NCBI GenBank assembly: GCA_941918925.1
Contig: OW799237.1
Location: 16,907,201-16,971,200 of the forward strand
Origin: Phyto melanocephala
Taxonomy: Eukaryota > Arthropoda > Insecta > Diptera > Rhinophoridae
DNA length: 64,000 nt
Direction: 5' to 3'
A model generated the notes under the pieces. That model was not told the DNA's origin, did not search any database, and saw nothing but the letters and a program-made list of their open reading frames with translations. The translations under genes were made by a program, and so were the position numbers. Shown here piece after piece: positions 34,955-46,340 of the stretch (positions are counted from its first letter, which is position 1; each line of letters opens with the position of its first letter).

Positions 34955-36374
34955 AAGGCTGTGACACAATGAATCCGTCGTCCGTTAAACTTCATCTTTT
35001 TCAACTGACAACTAAGATAAAATACATATTTTCTTATGAGTGTTGTCACATTCAGTACGTCTCCGTCAACGCAAAGTACAAAAGTTGACTAACTTTTAAC
35101 TTTTGATATACGTCGAGTACTTTGACAACTACGCGCAAAAAGCGAAGTCAACCGGCTTTACAGCAGTCGCCGTACTTTTTTGTGATGCATGAGCCGCCAC
35201 AGAAGCATGCAGTTTTTTTCGGTTCAAAACTCCTTTTTATACCCGCCACCAAAAAAATGGTGGGGGTATATTCATTTTGTCATTCCGTTTGTAACACATC
35301 GAAATATCCATTTTAGACCCCATAAAGTATATATATTCTGAATCAGGGTTTGATTTTATGACGATCTAGCTATGTCCGTCCGTCTGTCCGTCTGTTGAAA
35401 GCACGATAGAGGTCGCACCGAAAAAGCTAGTGGGCTCAAATTTTGCCAGAATATGTCTTATACACAAGGTTTGTTTGGAATAGAAAATTGGCTAAATCGG
35501 AGTATAAGGAAGAAAGAAAAATTGCCTAAATGCATGTATTAGGAAGGGAGTTAGAGATCAAAATGTACGAAAATTTATACCGCGCAGTGTATTTTCCAAT
35601 ATGTTAAAAATTTTAAACCTAATAAGAGTGACAAAATATCGGCCAAATGGCCCCGCGACCTCAACGGCACACCTCGATCCGATAGTCCAAATTTTAAATA
35701 ACATTGCTGATGCTCAATTGTTTGGCACGATGATGAGTCGAAGTTGACTGTTCTTTTGCCACACTATCGCGATAAACAGCAATGCTTCTCATTTAACGAA
35801 TTTAGAAGGCATTCATAGATGTTCTAACATTTTATACAGACCTGGGGCCGAATTACGGCATTCGATATCGATCGAAATTTTACTCGAACGATCGAGTATG
35901 CTTTAGGTATATAGATTCTAATAAGAGTTTTCAAATTTCGATCACGTTCGAGTGCCGTAATTCGGCCTCTGTTTTAAATTTAAAATTTAACCACCCTCTA
36001 CAAAGAAAGCCATTAACAAAATAATAATTATTGTGCTTTAAATGTACACAAAATTGGTGGTGGGTATAAAAGATTCGGCACAGCCGAATATAGTGCTCTT
36101 ACTTGTTTATATATAGATTGTATGAATTTGAAGCTAAATTGACATTTTCTTAAAAGAATATTATTTTGTTTTATTAATTTTTTGTTATTGTGAAGATAAA
36201 TAAAAAAAATTATATAACTATTATCGGCCTTCAGCCGACGCTGTTTGTTTTTGATTAGTCGCAGCAGTCGACAATTTAACTGCTGATTATGATCCGTCAA
36301 CACAAAGTACAAAGTTGATGTCAGTTGAAAAAGTTGAAGTTTGACGGACGACGGATTCATTGTGCTACAGCCTT
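34955..36374. mobile_element. 1.4-kb element with 56-bp terminal inverted repeats
   Basis: The left arm (34955-35010) and right arm (36319-36374) match at 52 of 56 positions in inverted orientation, starting AAGGCTGT and including AATCCGTCGTCCGT. A subterminal block CCGTCAAC.CAAAGTACAAA also recurs near 35066 and near 36294. The element interrupts the N-terminal region of the piggyBac relic. No transposase is inside; the centre is occupied by a dispersed repeat. No clear target duplication was found, so the superfamily is open. Confidence 0.7.
35238..36108 (+). repeat. Dipteran dispersed repeat, long copy
   Basis: The 5' end is a hairpin made of TATACCCGCCACC and GGTGGGGGTATA. Then come GTCATTCCGTTTGTAACAC, GACCCCATAAAGTATATATA and GTCCGTCCGTCTGTCCGTC. 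The 3' end has GGGTATAAAAG, the hairpin TTCGGCACAGCCGAA and GCTCTTACTTGTTT. Repeats with this layout are extremely common in Drosophila and calyptrate genomes and are probably spread by a Helitron-like or other non-autonomous route. No coding capacity. Other pieces are at 8326, 26160, 27585 and 46080. Confidence 0.7.
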
Positions 36375-36685
36375 GAGCATGTTTTCTATTTCATTAGGCA
36401 CGATGTGTAAAAAACATTTGATATTCCTTTTGGCAAATCAATTATTTTAACAAAACTATGCGAAACATAAACGATTTTGTTAAGGATCAAATTTGACCCG
36501 AAAATTTTAAGTGCTAAAAACTTTGTAAATTTATTTTGCCAATATTTTTTATGAAAACCAAAAGTATTTATTGACATTTAAAATTAAATAAAAGTGATAA
36601 AATATATAAAATTTAAACTACCTTCCCAAAAAAAAAAATCAAATTCTCTTCCTAAATGGGTCGAATTTGACCCTATAAAGGTAAA

Positions 36686-38671
36686 CTGTATATTAAAAAT
36701 ATTTTTTTTTTTAAAACGATAAAATGGTGTTCTCTAGTCCACAAATATTAATTCCACATAATCTTGATAACACCTTAGTGAACTTGGGGGATTGCTAATA
36801 ATAGTCTAATAAAGATTTAAATAAAATTTGAAGGGATACGAAAATATATAGAGGCTTCTTATGGTCGGTGTCTATTTCGTTCAACTATATTTTATTCTTT
36901 CTATTATATTATAATACTGTCATATGTATGCGTGTATTTGTGCATGTAAAAAGTGTCTTTCCGTGCAAAAGTGTGTGTTGAGAAGGTGAAAAATTTAAAA
37001 CATTATACGTTGTGAATTTTAAATTAAGCAAATTAGAAGTGATAAAAAGTTGAGAAGAACATAAATACATAGATGAACATCTCACAACAACAAAATAAAA
37101 AAAAACTAGACAAATTGTGTTGTTGCGTAAACCATTTCATGTTCCTTTTTTTGTTTTTTCTATTTTCAAAAATTGTGTGTAATATTTCAAAAGATATATC
37201 TTTTTTGTTTTACACCCACCATTCATTTTGAATTTGAGAATGATAAAAAAAAAAAAATTTAATGTTTATAAATTAACCATGAGATTTCCCTTTTTTACCT
37301 AAAATTATTTTCCGAAAAATAAAATAAAAGTAGAAATAAAAAAAAAAACTTTGTTTACTGCACAACCAGTCAGCCAAAGCCGGAAGAAGCCTTGAGGTTT
37401 TAATATGAAAGGGCGTCAGAGATGATATTACTATGTGTTCAAAATTTGTAATGAATGACAGACAGACGGGCAACAGGTTTTAATGGCAGTAAAATCAGCA
37501 ATGGCAGCAGCAATCCTTATAGAATTTTAACAGGTTATAGAAGTATTTGAAGTGTTAGTGTGTGTGTGTTTGTGATATTAGTATTATTACAATAACCTGG
37601 CAGAGATAAATTTCTTAGGTGTGAAAATTAAAAGCCTTTTCATTTTCTCTAAGTTTTACTAATTTGTTTGGTTCTCCTTCTATTGTGTATGTGTGTTTAG
37701 GTATGTGTGTATATCTAAATTGAAGTATAACTTAATGAGCATATTTATTTTAATTAGTCAAGGGATCTAAGCAAAGAATTTTTCCAAAATTTTTTTTAAT
37801 TTTTTTTATGGTTTTATGTAGAAAAAAGGTTGTTGGCTTCTAGAAATTCCCTGATTAAAACAAAATTGTCTATTATGGGTAAATATTTTAATTTTTCTTT
37901 TTTAATGGGTTGCAAGAAGAGGAATTAATATTAATTTATAGTTGTGTTCAAAAAGAAATTAGATTAAACATTTTAGATTTAATAAAAAACGTGCCTACTG
38001 TTAGGAATTAATTCATATTAAAAAACGTGTTTCATACAACTTGCGTAAATAAGGTTTATATAATGTAAAAAGTTTTTAAGTTTTTAGAATATTTTTTTAA
38101 CGTCGCATATTCTCATACAATTGTGTTTCTGCAAGATGTATGTTGACCGAATTAATTTATCCGGTCTAGATTCGTCAGCTGATCATTTTTTTCATTTATT
38201 TTAAACTTTATCTTTTTAGATAAAAATTATTTCGCTCTCTTTTCTCATTTATTTTCAATATCATACTTCATATATGAAAAAAGCAAACAAAACAATTTTC
38301 TTCGAACTGCGATTACCTGCTGAATAAATGTTCCATGGTTTTATGTATTAATTTCAAAAAATACCATCTGATAGTGCTGCTAAATAAAAGAAAAATAACT
38401 ATATGGTTTTTTCTCTTACCGATTTCTGAAAAGTTATTTTATTATTTTTTTATTCTCGAAAAAAAAAGATCAAATATAGTACAGATCAAATATAGTATGG
38501 TTTCGGTTAATAAGTGTTAATACCGTTAAGATAATTCATATCGAGAATTGTTTGTTTCGCGAATTAATGTGATCTAACTAACCTGTGTAAAGCCTAGGCG
38601 GTTGTATTAAAAATGTTCATCGTTTCGATGATATTCTCACTTAACATGCTCTCCTGTTTTTGCCCGAATAG
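36686..38671. other. AT-rich stretch, nothing recognised
   Basis: Short ORFs only. A 17-bp unit (GATCAAATATAGTA and flanks) is duplicated at 38468-38500. T and A runs are frequent. Confidence 0.4.
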
Positions 38672-38679
38672 CCCGTGGT
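38672..38679. repeat. 8-bp target duplication, left of hAT-type element
   Basis: CCCGTGGT, identical to 39464-39471. Confidence 0.9.
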
Positions 38680-39463
38680 TAGGGTTGCCATCCATCCTTC
38701 TTTCCCCGGACACCGTCCTCTTTTTTAGGGCATCCGGGGCAGTCCTACTTCTTTTTTTGCAAATGCCCGGTATTGTCCGGCTTTTTGAACCTTCTCTGAA
38801 GTTTTTTTCTTACATTTAAACTTTAAATCACAGGTCACAAAATGTATAAAAAAAAAGATTAAGGTGCTCGTACAATTCGTTTTGAAAAAGTACAATTTTA
38901 AAACTTCTCGTTGTACAAAATTAGTTTTATTATCCCTAATTGTCGCTATTTAGCGAAGTGGCCTATTTTAACTTGTCTTTTATTTTAAAAAAGATCGGCA
39001 AAGGGATCTGCTTGTCAGCTGTGTGTTTTTCATAAAGTTTGTTTTTCAAATATAGAAGAAAGTCTTGAAGAAAAAATATAGTAGGTGTATATAATTTTGA
39101 TATGGATTGCCTAGAGTTTTACAAATATTTGAGGAGATGCGATGGTAATATATTGGCTCAAATTGGAAGTGTTGAAAAATATATGTAAAATATTTAAAAG
39201 TATACATTCTCGATAATGAATGCAATTAATTTTTGTTGTTTTTTTTTGTTATTATTTTCAACCATTAAATCATAATGATATGTTAAGTTTTTATTTTTGT
39301 AAATATGGTTTTTTCGTAAAAACAAATATGGTTTTTGTATTTTAAATAGCATCGTAAATTTAATCAAATTAAATTTTTTTAAATGTGTCCTCTTTTTTTG
39401 GGCAAATGTTCTACATTTTTTATGCTGGCGTCCTATTTTTTTAAAATAGAAATGGCAACCCTA
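38680..39463. mobile_element. Non-autonomous hAT-type element (784 bp)
   Basis: Left end TAGGGTTGCCAT; right end ATGGCAACCCTA, a perfect 12-bp inverted repeat. An exact 8-bp duplication flanks it. TIRs of the TAGGGTTGCCA type with 8-bp duplications are a hallmark of hAT elements. Subterminal sequence on both sides is rich in CCTCTTTTTT, GTCC and CCGG motifs. No transposase ORF is present. Confidence 0.85.
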
Positions 39464-39471
39464 CCCGTGGT
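39464..39471. repeat. 8-bp target duplication, right of hAT-type element
   Basis: CCCGTGGT, identical to 38672-38679. Confidence 0.9.
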
Positions 39472-42400
39472 AAGTGGTTAGTTTCTTTCAAAAATCATAC
39501 GAACAGCTTGGGTTTTTACGAATTTAAGGCTTTAAGTTTATCAGCTTTTAAAACTTGAATATAAACCTTATAATCTTTCATCTTATGAGTAGCCGCTTGA
39601 CTGACTGACTTGAACTTAAGTTTAAATAAGACTAAAAATTATTTGTAATTTCACAAAAACCAGGCCAAATTTTATTATATATCCAGTAATGGCTCAGTAT
39701 TATATTTTACCATGGCACATATAAAAGCAACTCAATCACTTATTATCATGGCATAGTTAGGTTAATCATATCATTAATTTGTTCTGTTCTTACTTCTAGT
39801 ATATAATAGATCCTTACTTAAGCTTAAATATTATAGGTTTACAAATTTGCAGTATAAATACCTCTCAATATCAAAATATTATGTTTAACTGTAAGTTGAA
39901 CTGTGCATCATTCCAGACCTCGCCACATTTTAATATTTAATTCTTAGCAAGTATTTACAGTAGTGTTACTTTTTGCCCACATGGAATATAGAGATGAAGG
40001 GAGAACTCAAAGTGAGTTTAATTTTTAACAACCAGAAAACTAAAAAAAATGAAAATTCAAATAGACCAAAAACTCGATTTCAAGATGCTGCAAAAGCACA
40101 ATAACGAGTGTTTACAGCTTTAGCACTTTGAATAAACTTTGTTGCTAGTTGCCTTAACCTTACAACAAAAAAATCATCATTTTGAAATAAGTAAAATTAT
40201 AAATGACCCTTAAAAACTTAATGAATTAAAAATCTTCAATCTAATTCAATAAAAAAATAAATTCAGTCCAGCATCCACAATATTAAAAAAAAAATTACTT
40301 ACTTCTCATTGATTTTTAAAAAATCCCATTAATACTCCAAGGACCCTTCAATAACAAGTCAATTCATTAATTTAATCACTACAAAGGAAAAGAAAACATA
40401 TGTTTTCCTAGTATGTTTGCTGTTTACAAATATAATTTCATAAATTTTACAAATAATACTCTCGTATCTTTTCAAGCCATTTCATATTTTTATGTTGTTA
40501 AAAAACATAGAAAAATAGGATTTACACACGACTGACCTTTGGCTAAAAATTCGCCTACATATAGGATTAGCTTAAATAAGGTCAATTTTAAGCTTTTCCC
40601 TTATACTTTTTTATCCCAATACATAAGTTCATTTCAAATTAAGTAGAACTATTTGGAGTAGTACTTGATGGGGAGAAAGGAAACAAACATTTAAGCACGA
40701 TTGGTTTTAAATTGCTAACAAATGGTTAAGGACATATAAAACTATGTCTGTTGATAGAACATAATTTTGTGGTTGTTATGATGGATATATGTTTTTAATT
40801 CAAATGTTATAATAAAATTATTACTTAAATGAAGCATACTTAAAGGGATGTTTTAAAGGAATTTTGGTTTAAAAAAAGTGGTTTGAAAAATAAAGCACAT
40901 ATTTAATAATAAATGAATACTTTATTTACTGCATTATTAAACCTTTGAATTTTATGAAATTTTAATCATTTAATGTTTATTGTTTTATACTAAAATTATT
41001 TTAAAGCCCATTTTAGGTTTAGAAGCAATAACATTATGGTTTGTACTATAAATATAAATTAATTCAAAGCCTACTTTCAGGCTGTCAGCGGATACCTTAA
41101 CAAATTATATAAATAATTACTTTAATGCATATATTTAACAAGTAAAAAAATTTAAAAAAAATTACATGGTACCAACTTATTCAATCACATGTGCCTTTTT
41201 TCTTATTGTCCTTAATAATAATATTAAAAGTGTTTGTTGACTTTTGTCGATATTTTCCAACCACAAATTTCTTCCACTAGAAAAGGCTTATCTTCAACCC
41301 CATTTCCCTCTTTTACTTATGCCTATTTAACTTTATGAATAACTACATAATAATTTTGTGCTTTAGCATTGTTATTTAACCACTTTAATACATTTCATTT
41401 GAGGAAGTTAAAAGAAAATTAAACTTGTAAATATTTAAGGGTTTGCAACATTGGTTTCACATCCGTTATTAAGCGTGGCTCATGTATCCGGACATGTGTA
41501 GCCCTCCATGTTGTAATATTGGAGTAAAATACAATTTCCATTAACTAATAAAGTGGGCGTCATGAGTCAAGCTGGCTGCTTGTTACAGTGATAACAATAA
41601 ACTGAAGTATTTTTTCTTAAAAAAGAGAAAATCAAGTTATTGTTAGTACGAGTGCTTATGACAATAATAGTTAAATGTTTATTAAAGTAAACGGGGGGAA
41701 AAAAAAGAGTAACAATAAAGTGGCTTTTTCATCATGTAGCTAAAAAAAAATGGAAAGCCTGTAAAATAATGGATTTTTCTAAAAGTTTAAGGACTTTCAA
41801 ACAAACTGTAAATGACATGTTAAAAGAAAATGCATTAATAATGTTTAGTTGATGAAATTTCAATAGACGTAAAGACTTTTTTGCAAACACGTGCCTATTA
41901 TAACTAATTACTCATACATTAAACAACATCGTTCTTTACTCAAATTTTCTTGTTGGTTTTGATGCTAAGAAACACGTATGAGAAAATATCTGGGGTAAAT
42001 GAATGTTTTGTGTATATTATAACTGTTATTACGCACTTTTCATATAAAATTGTGTTTAAATTTATACTAAAATTTTGGGGCAGTTTAATCACTCAAAAAA
42101 TATTATTATTGAACTGGATAGAGGTGAATGCCAAAGAAATTCTTCAAAATATTGGTTTAGTGCTAACAAATAAATCTTAGTTTGAGTCCAAATAATTTTT
42201 TTGTTATTTTTTGTAGAGGGTACTTGGAGACTCAAACCCTTAGCCAAATTAGAAATATATTAAAAACACAGGTTAATTCGTAAAACGTCTGTCTAGATAC
42301 ATTTGCATGACGGAGGGTTAAATTTAAACTCAATGGTTGTGCATATTTGTAAGTAACTGCCTTTCAAACGGTATATATTTTGACGAAATTGGGTTACAAA

Positions 42401-43142
42401 CAGAGTAGAATTATATACTGAATTATTTTGACTTTGAATATTAATAATACAATTTATATACCGTCACTTTTTACTAGGGGCCAAAATCTTAAACATTTTC
42501 AAATTGGTGGGTGCAAAAACAATTCTGTGGTAGACATTGAGCCCCTAGTTAGTTACGCCCTTGTATACTGTGAAATTCACATACAACTTGCACAGTTTTT
42601 TAAAACGTGTAGCGCTCAAACAAGGCAATGTCATACAGGTAAAATTACACTGGTCTGCAAAGTAAAAAAAATTTTGCCCGCCTTAAAGCAAAAAAATGTG
42701 GACTACAGAGATTTTTAGGCTTATAAGTTTAATCCTTTTTCAGTTTCTTTCTATCGGGCTTAGATTTTTTTATGGGCATAATTAATATTTCGCCCAAGAC
42801 AAGGCGGTTATGCTAAAACATTTCATAATAACTGGAGATGGAGTTAGCCGATTTTCATGAAGATACCAGCAAATGATTAACAATGAAATTTTCTTTATGT
42901 AGTCCTTTTAACGTTTTGGCGTAGAATACGTCTTACCTTACGGTATAGGGAGTCATGTCAGATTGTTATTGTTGTAATCTTTATTTCATTGATTATGAGG
43001 AAACGGCGCGATAACTTTTTCTACAAATTTTTTTGTGGTAAATGAAGATGTTATCTTTTGTTTGATATACATTTCATATTGGTTGATATCTTCCTAATAT
43101 TTAAATTTCTCAAATGAAAATTGTTTAAACACATACACTCAA
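39472..43142. other. AT-rich stretch without a recognisable gene
   Basis: The longest ORF (42428-42718, plus, 96 residues) has a balanced composition but no motif I recognise, and I do not call it a gene. No TIR pair or tandem array was noticed. Confidence 0.4.
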
Positions 43143-43176
43143 ATATATGTGTGGTGTTTGGTTGAGTGTTTGAGTT

Positions 43177-43223
43177 TGTAGTGTGAACACAAACTATGCT
43201 GCTGTTGTAGTGTGAACACAAAC
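43177..43223. repeat. 18-bp direct repeat, two copies
   Basis: TGTAGTGTGAACACAAAC occurs at 43177-43194 and 43206-43223. The core GTGTGAACAC is partly palindromic. Confidence 0.85.
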
Positions 43224-43756
43224 CTTCGGCACACAGTGTTGCGAAACCAGAATTTTTTGAAAATCATATTGCCTAAACTGTAATTTCGATGAGAAACTTC
43301 TACAGATTGGTCAGAATGAAATCCCAAACAGAATGAGTGAAAAAAAGTTTACACCGAAAAAAATTGTTGGGTCAAATTTTCAACAAAGGTCAAAAAAAAA
43401 AAAAAAATTATTCGAAAAATTTAAAAAAAGAATTTATTTTAATTCTTTTATTTCTGATAAATACCCTATGATTAGTTTTTAAAATAAATTATAGGGTGGT
43501 CCGAACAAGAATTATAAACGTCAAATTTTCATGATTTTTCGATATTTGTTGAACAACTCTGAAATTTTATATAAAACCAAAACCTATTTCATTTCTTATT
43601 TGAAAGGCGGCAATAAAAGCTTTAATTTGATACCGGTTTGAAGTCAATAGCTTCAGTTTTAAGAGAGTTATGCTCATTTTTGTGGAGTGCTTGAATAGAT
43701 GTAGAATAAAAAAAAACTTTGAACATACTATTTTATAACACAGGCATATTTTACCC

Positions 43757-43787
<31 letters not shown>

Positions 43788-44665
43788 TTATTATAATCCA
43801 GCGCAAAGATTTAATCTTATATAATAGCACTGAATACTAGTTTAAGTAACATTTAACAATGAAAATTAAAAAAAAAAGAGAATAACAATAATGATAACAG
43901 TTAACATTTAGTTACAAGTAATATTAAGACCTTATTATAAGGAATGTATAAAAACATGTATTTAATTATAAAAAAGTATTATTTATTTAAAATAATCATA
44001 TATCATTTTTTTAAATTGCGTTGCGTTGCTGACTATTTGTAAACGAGAGGGTAATTGATTCCAAATTCGTATGACATTAACATAGAAGTGTTGGTCGGAG
44101 AAAGCAGTGCGATGATTTATTTGAATAATACGGCATCCTCTATCAGACCTGAAGAAGTTTAGTCGTTCATATAGGTATTTTGGTTGCCGTGTGTAAATTA
44201 TTTTGTGAAGGTAGATTAAAGATTTACATTTCAATAGATTTTCGAAGGTGACTCCAAAGATTTGCTTTGCGAAGCGGGATATGCTGTCAAAACGTCGTAT
44301 GCCAAATATGTATCGTGCAATATTGTTAAATGCTATCTTTAGTTTATGTAAACTAGTTGCATCACAACATGTAAACAGTTCACATCCGTAAAGAAGAGTA
44401 GGTATAAGATATGTTTTAGCTAGCAGCATTCTGACTTTAAGGGGAATTAACCATTGTTTACACCAAAGATTCCTTAACATACCATATATTTTTGCCGAAG
44501 TAATTATGATGTGGTCGTTCCAGAGTAGATTTTTATTAAATGTAACTCCAAGGTTTTTTAACTTATCCACTAATTCAATTTTCGACTCTCCCAGAGTTAG
44601 TTCAGGAACAAATGATACGTTACGTTTAGTGCATTCTACAGAAAAATTACAAATTATCAGTCATC
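43757..44665 (-). pseudogene. 5'-truncated non-LTR element, RT C-terminal part with (TAAA)n tail
   Basis: On the minus strand an open frame of 195 residues (44570-43983) starts KLKNLGVTFNKNLLWNDHI, the conserved block after the catalytic YADD. It continues with LLAKTYLIPTLLYGCELF and ends with VNVIRIWNQLPSRLQ near the stop, which is the usual C-terminus of Jockey/CR1-group RT proteins. The frame is open upstream to about 44665. The catalytic core itself is absent, so this is a dead-on-arrival 5'-truncated copy. About 190 bp of 3' UTR follow, and the element ends in at least eight TAAA units (43757-43790 on the plus strand). No internal stop suggests a fairly recent insertion. Confidence 0.8.
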
Positions 44666-44891
44666 TACCAATAAGTTCATTGCTTCCTCTGATAATTCCA
44701 GGTGTTTCTTCTCCTTCAGTATTCTCCTACTTGTGATTGCGGGATCAGAATTGGCGAGCAGATAATGTAATATGTCTTCACAAAATAGTAAAACAACAGA
44801 GAGAGAGAAAGGTACCACCACAAGCTAAAAGAAAACACTATATAAAGACGGACACACACGTGGACTAATTAGTGACAAAAAAGAAAACACT

Positions 44892-44932
44892 GAAGATGGC
44901 GATTAGACGAAACCGGTCTAAAAATAATAAAA
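44892..44932 (+). ncRNA. Weak hammerhead-like motif
   Basis: CTGAAGA (CUGANGA core) is followed after 12 bases by CGAAAC and then CCGGTC. The order matches a hammerhead with a very short stem III, and GAAACCGGTC resembles motifs seen in Penelope-like elements. Stem II pairs poorly, so this is a decayed or chance match. Confidence 0.2.
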
Positions 44933-45559
44933 ATTTGACGTGGGATGACGGAAAGTCACCCGAAAACCAATATGATTAAATTATTCAATAAGTGATTCCG
45001 AGAATTTCCGTTCTATTTCTATGGAGAGTGATATACTAAAATTGCTATAACTCCCAGGAGGGCAGGTACGGGCAGCTGATTTTTTCACAGTTCGTTGAAA
45101 ACAAATTATGTAACATTTCTGTAGTGACTTGGAAATGGGACTCTCTGGGACTTTTTAGATATTGCTTACCTAACCCAAATTTTAAGGAAAAATTGACCTT
45201 TAGTCGGATTTTCGCTCTAAGAAAGGTGCATATGAAAATGTCTCAAACACCATTCCTTTTTTTTACAGAAGATACTTGTCCAAAGGCAGATTTTTTTCCG
45301 AATCAAAATATCTGTCACCAAAATCAAATGAGATCATTTTGAATACAGCCCTGAAATCAACTCTTTTCGTGAAAATTTTGTATATTTGACTTCTAAAATC
45401 AATTAAAAATCAACGGGCCAATATAAAAATAAGCTTTATGTGTTTCTTGTTTACTTGGAATGTCTGTGACGAAATTGCATCATTAAAAACACTGAAAAAA
45501 ATAATCGGAAAAAAGTTACTTTTCCACTAGCCGCAACACAGTGCGGCAGTTGTTTTGAT

Positions 45560-45725
45560 TGATGAAATATTGAAAGCGAAATATATGAGCGATACATTTA
45601 ATTTGGATTAAATTCGAAACGATGCTCCCACAACTATTGATAACACAACCATTGACTTAGTTTTTGCGAGAAATTTAAATGTTAATTTAAAAACATATTT
45701 ATCCTATTTTTCCTATCATAAGCCC
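45560..45725 (+). pseudogene. Coding relic of unknown, probably transposon, origin
   Basis: A forward frame with one stop reads APTTIDNTTIDLVFARNLN, then TYLSYFSYHKPIL. The IDLVFARN...YFSYHKPI pattern resembles the end of an endonuclease/exonuclease/phosphatase-like nuclease domain (IDxxFxx...SxHxPI). I cannot name the parent element. Confidence 0.3.
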
Positions 45726-45875
45726 ATATTATCAATAGTAACTTTCAAATAATCAAATAGATTTGCGTCTGTTATTTATCACTTATCCTTACTCTTTTAA
45801 TTTAAAAACATATTTTTCCTATTTTTCCTACCATAAGCTTATGTATATTATCAAAAGTAGCTATCAAATAAATAA
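45682..45875. repeat. Tandem duplication, period 115 bp
   Basis: TTAATTTAAAAACATATTT and the following CCTATTTTTCCTA block occur at 45682 and again at 45797. The first copy overlaps the coding relic, so the duplication happened after the relic formed or within it. Confidence 0.7.
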
Positions 45876-46079
45876 ATCCATTTGCTTATATTAAATATTT
45901 ATCAATTATTGTTATATACGTTTTCTGTTTTATCGGATGGCGTATTCTACGTTAAACTTAATGGCCGTGTCTCTGATACAGCCTGCAGGAATAACTGTCT
46001 GATGTTTTTTTTTTATTTCCAAGGGGTTATTCAGAACTATGTAGCGATAAAAAATTTTTTCATGAAAAATTAGTACTAA

Positions 46080-46340
46080 TTACCACCAAAATAATGGTGT
46101 GGAGGTATATTAATTTTGTCATTCCGTTTGTAACACATCGAAATTTCCATTTAAGTTCCCATAAGGTACATAGCTTCTGAGTCCTGGTTTTTTTTTGGGA
46201 TGATCTAGCTATGTACGATTGTCTGTCTGTCTGTTATGTATAAAAAATATTCTGGCAAAATTGTATCCCACAAACTTTTTCGGTTCGAGCTCTATCGTAC
46301 TTTCAACAGACGGACAGATGGACGGACATAGCTACATTGG
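46080..46340. repeat. Fold-back arrangement of the dipteran dispersed repeat
   Basis: 46080-46235 is the 5' part of the repeat in plus orientation (TACCACCAAAATAATGGTG hairpin, GTCATTCCGTTTGTAACAC, GATCTAGCTATGTAC, CTGTCTGTCTG). From about 46249 to 46338 the sequence is the reverse complement of a neighbouring part (CAACAGACGGACAGATGGAC, then GGACATAGCT), corresponding to about 35370-35450 in the long copy. The two pieces point toward each other. Confidence 0.65.

Larger units (their letters stand above)
33763..36685 (-). mobile_element. Decayed piggyBac-type transposon with nested insertions
   Basis: TTAA (33763-33766) is followed by CCTTCAAAGGGTCC and then the palindrome-like GGGTCAAATTCGACC (33797-33811). 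On the right side GGGTCGAATTTGACCC (36659-36674) is followed by TATAAAGG and a decayed TTAA (about 36681-36685). Both ends therefore have the same order: TTAA, terminal repeat, subterminal palindrome. The minus-strand transposase relic lies inside. The span of 2.9 kb includes a 1.4-kb inverted-repeat element inserted at 34955-36374. Confidence 0.75.

Noticed and set aside
42428..42718. 96-codon ORF with balanced composition
   Set aside because: No recognised motif, no splice or repeat context, and ORFs of this length are expected by chance in 64 kb.
44665..44760. Minus-strand peptide RRILKEKKHLELSEEAMNLL resembling the start of a tyrosine recombinase-like domain
   Set aside because: Too short and isolated; no catalytic residues visible nearby.
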